From: Tribonema minus
Taxonomy: Eukaryota; Sar; Xanthophyceae; Tribonematales; Tribonemataceae
NCBI GenBank assembly: GCA_017506865.1
Contig: JAFCMP010000235.1
Span: 1 to 64,000, forward strand
Reading direction: 5' to 3'
DNA: 64,000 nt
The position numbers were made by a program, and so were the translations under genes. Shown here piece by piece: positions 62,560 through 64,000 of the stretch (position 1 is the stretch's first letter; each line of letters opens with the position of its first letter). Under the pieces are notes generated by a model that had not been told where the DNA came from, ran no database searches, and saw only the letters and a list, made by a program, of their open reading frames with translations.

Positions 62560-62772
62560 CTAGTAGTAGAGGAGGTTGATTTGCTTTGTAAGCAGCGACT
62601 GTACCATGAACTCAGCGACGAGGGTGCGTAATTCCTCAGGCTGCTGCTGCCAGGCGATGCAGCCCTGGCGATGGCTGGTCGGGGAGTGTCGTGAGCGCGC
62701 GATGATCTGCTGGCGGAAGTGTCGCCCGCAGTTTTCAAAGCATGTCTTGAAACCCTCAACTTGTATGCGCCA
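62560..62772 (-). CDS. Terminal exon of an unrecognised minus-strand gene
   Basis: The minus-strand frame reads VEGFKTCFENCGRHFRQQII, then GCIAWQQQPEELRTLVAEFM and LLTKQINLLYY before TAG (62562-62560). It is compositionally balanced and protein-like. The upstream border near 62765 has candidate AG acceptors but I could not choose one. It converges with the plus-strand gene ending at 62506, 53 bp away. Function unknown. Confidence 0.45.
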   Translation of the reverse strand, partial: WRIQVEGFKTCFENCGRHFRQQIIARSRHSPTSHRQGCIAWQQQPEELRTLVAEFMVQSLLTKQINLLYY

Positions 62773-64000
62773 AACGGCATGCATATGTCCTTTACAGGTA
62801 ATGACCACTCCTGATGTACAGAGACTGTGGATGGCTTCCTGCTTTGTCGCTGCGCAGTTGTGCTTTCAAATTGCTGCTTTTGCTTGGCCACGCGCGCTCG
62901 TGATAAGTGCGGCAGTGCGCGCGCTAGTCACGACATGAAAACTGTTGCACTTGCCATGTCGACAAACCGTGTGTCAGGCTCCAACGGCACACGCAGTCGC
63001 CGTGACTGAAACTTCAGACGTGCAGGCTGTCCGGCACATGTGCACTGTAGCATGCCCGCTTGCCGGCGTTGCAGTCGCTCTCACATTGTGAGCATGTTAG
63101 CATCAGCACTTAGATACTCTGGGAGCTACAGCCGCAAACAACCCTCGCACGGCATGGACCTTGCACTGGTTGTGGTGAAGCCCTGAGCCCACCAAGAATG
63201 CAGCCTGAGTGAATGCGCTTGCGTATGGCCATTCAGATGTCGGAGCGCAGTGCGTGAGGTGAATGGATGCAAAGTGTACTTTGTGTGAATTCACGCCAAG
63301 GGCGCGGAAACGACCCGGTGATTCGTCCTTCAATCTGCGGCACAATGAACCATAATGATTGGCGCCACGTGTCAGCATCAGTCGTTGTGCACCATCATGT
63401 GCTACACCAAGCGCTGGCGCCACTTACTTGTGCAGTTGCGACAATTACCCGTCAGCAGACACAAGTTGAGGTGCCTCAATGTTTTGAAGAGCATTTACAT
63501 TCACAAGCAAACACGCAGTGCCTGCCAGTGCTGTGGCACAGTTGCGTAACCGCTGTAATTGTCACTGCCAGCAGTCTGCAGTACTCAGTCTGCTGTACGT
63601 ATGGACTTGTATTTATAAAGGCCCAAGGGAGGCCGGGTTGCCTATGCAATCGAAAAGCTTGCGTCAACGCAGCAGCCTAGTCTGCGCTGTGTACCCCAAC
63701 CAGCACGCACAATCGTGATGTATGTAGTAACTTATTTATTAGTATTGTAAGTATGCTCCAACATGATGTGTTTTGCATGCCCGAAGTTTACATGCCTGAT
63801 CAGGGTACACACTAGCTCATGATATGATATCCGCTACATAGTGGTGCGATAGTCAGCCAGATGTCTGCATGCTTGCTGGTGTGCCTTATGCAGGTGCATC
63901 GCATGCATCTGCTGCTTGTTATAGTATAATCACTGGTACAGGACACTGTGTGTGAGTACACTCTCTGTATGCGCAGGCAGTTACACGGGCACATGTGGTG
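62773..64000. other. Right end of the window, no gene resolved
   Basis: Lower-GC sequence without convincing exons. It includes a diverged LINE-tail copy at about 63268-63320 (GTACTTTGTGTGAATTCACG then AAGGGCGCGGAAACGACCCG). Upstream exons of the minus-strand gene may lie here. Confidence 0.4.

Overview
This is a nuclear window from a GC-rich, intron-rich eukaryote. It most likely comes from a flagellate alga with a secondary plastid of red-algal origin, such as a haptophyte or a pelagophyte-type stramenopile. The reasons are: GT-AG introns with GCAG acceptors; many internal TTAGGG tracts; a zeaxanthin epoxidase with a signal peptide and an AFAP plastid-targeting motif; a PACRG gene, which implies cilia or flagella; and a nuclear scrap of red-lineage plastid DNA carrying an atpF/atpD overlap. 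I rebuilt the gene models by hand, joining exons only where splice sites and reading phase agree. No transcript evidence was available.

Layout, left to right. An ACT-domain exon of a formyltetrahydrofolate-deformylase-like gene runs off the left end (231-327, -). A five-exon kelch-repeat gene follows (5068-9602, +). An unrecognised eight-exon gene (12245-24038, -) has long introns that hold a hAT-like MITE, a plastid DNA insert, a minisatellite and possibly opposite-strand exons. A Gln-rich coiled-coil gene (25482-29949, -) is interrupted by a Ty3/gypsy integrase fragment. PACRG (31153-35774, -) is complete in six exons. Head to head with it is a seven-exon gene for a 938-residue low-complexity protein that starts with a caprin/PYM-like basic helical segment (36434-42376, +). 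Zeaxanthin epoxidase (43745-54766, +) is complete in eleven exons. The right end holds a LINE relic with a duplicated 3' end (55558-57013, -), an unrecognised plus-strand gene (58755-62506) and the terminal exon of a convergent minus-strand gene (62560-62772).

The most striking feature is not a gene. Around nearly every well-resolved exon, the neighbouring intron carries one to five degraded copies of one edge of that exon together with its splice site. I call these exon echoes. Copies of the 5' part with the acceptor lie upstream of the exon. Copies of the 3' part with the donor lie downstream. They occur in at least five independent genes on both strands. Some, such as those before zeaxanthin epoxidase exon 7, get longer towards the real exon. 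One downstream copy of exon 5 differs almost only at third codon positions. This pattern, the dispersed telomeric repeats (including two head-to-head junctions with the same sequence), and a recurrent TTGAAGTTGAAG intron motif deserve follow-up.

Confidence is high for zeaxanthin epoxidase, PACRG and the kelch gene. It is moderate for the structure, but not the function, of the three unrecognised long genes. It is low for isolated exons. Most long GC-rich open frames in the window are shadows of real exons or low-complexity sequence and are left out.
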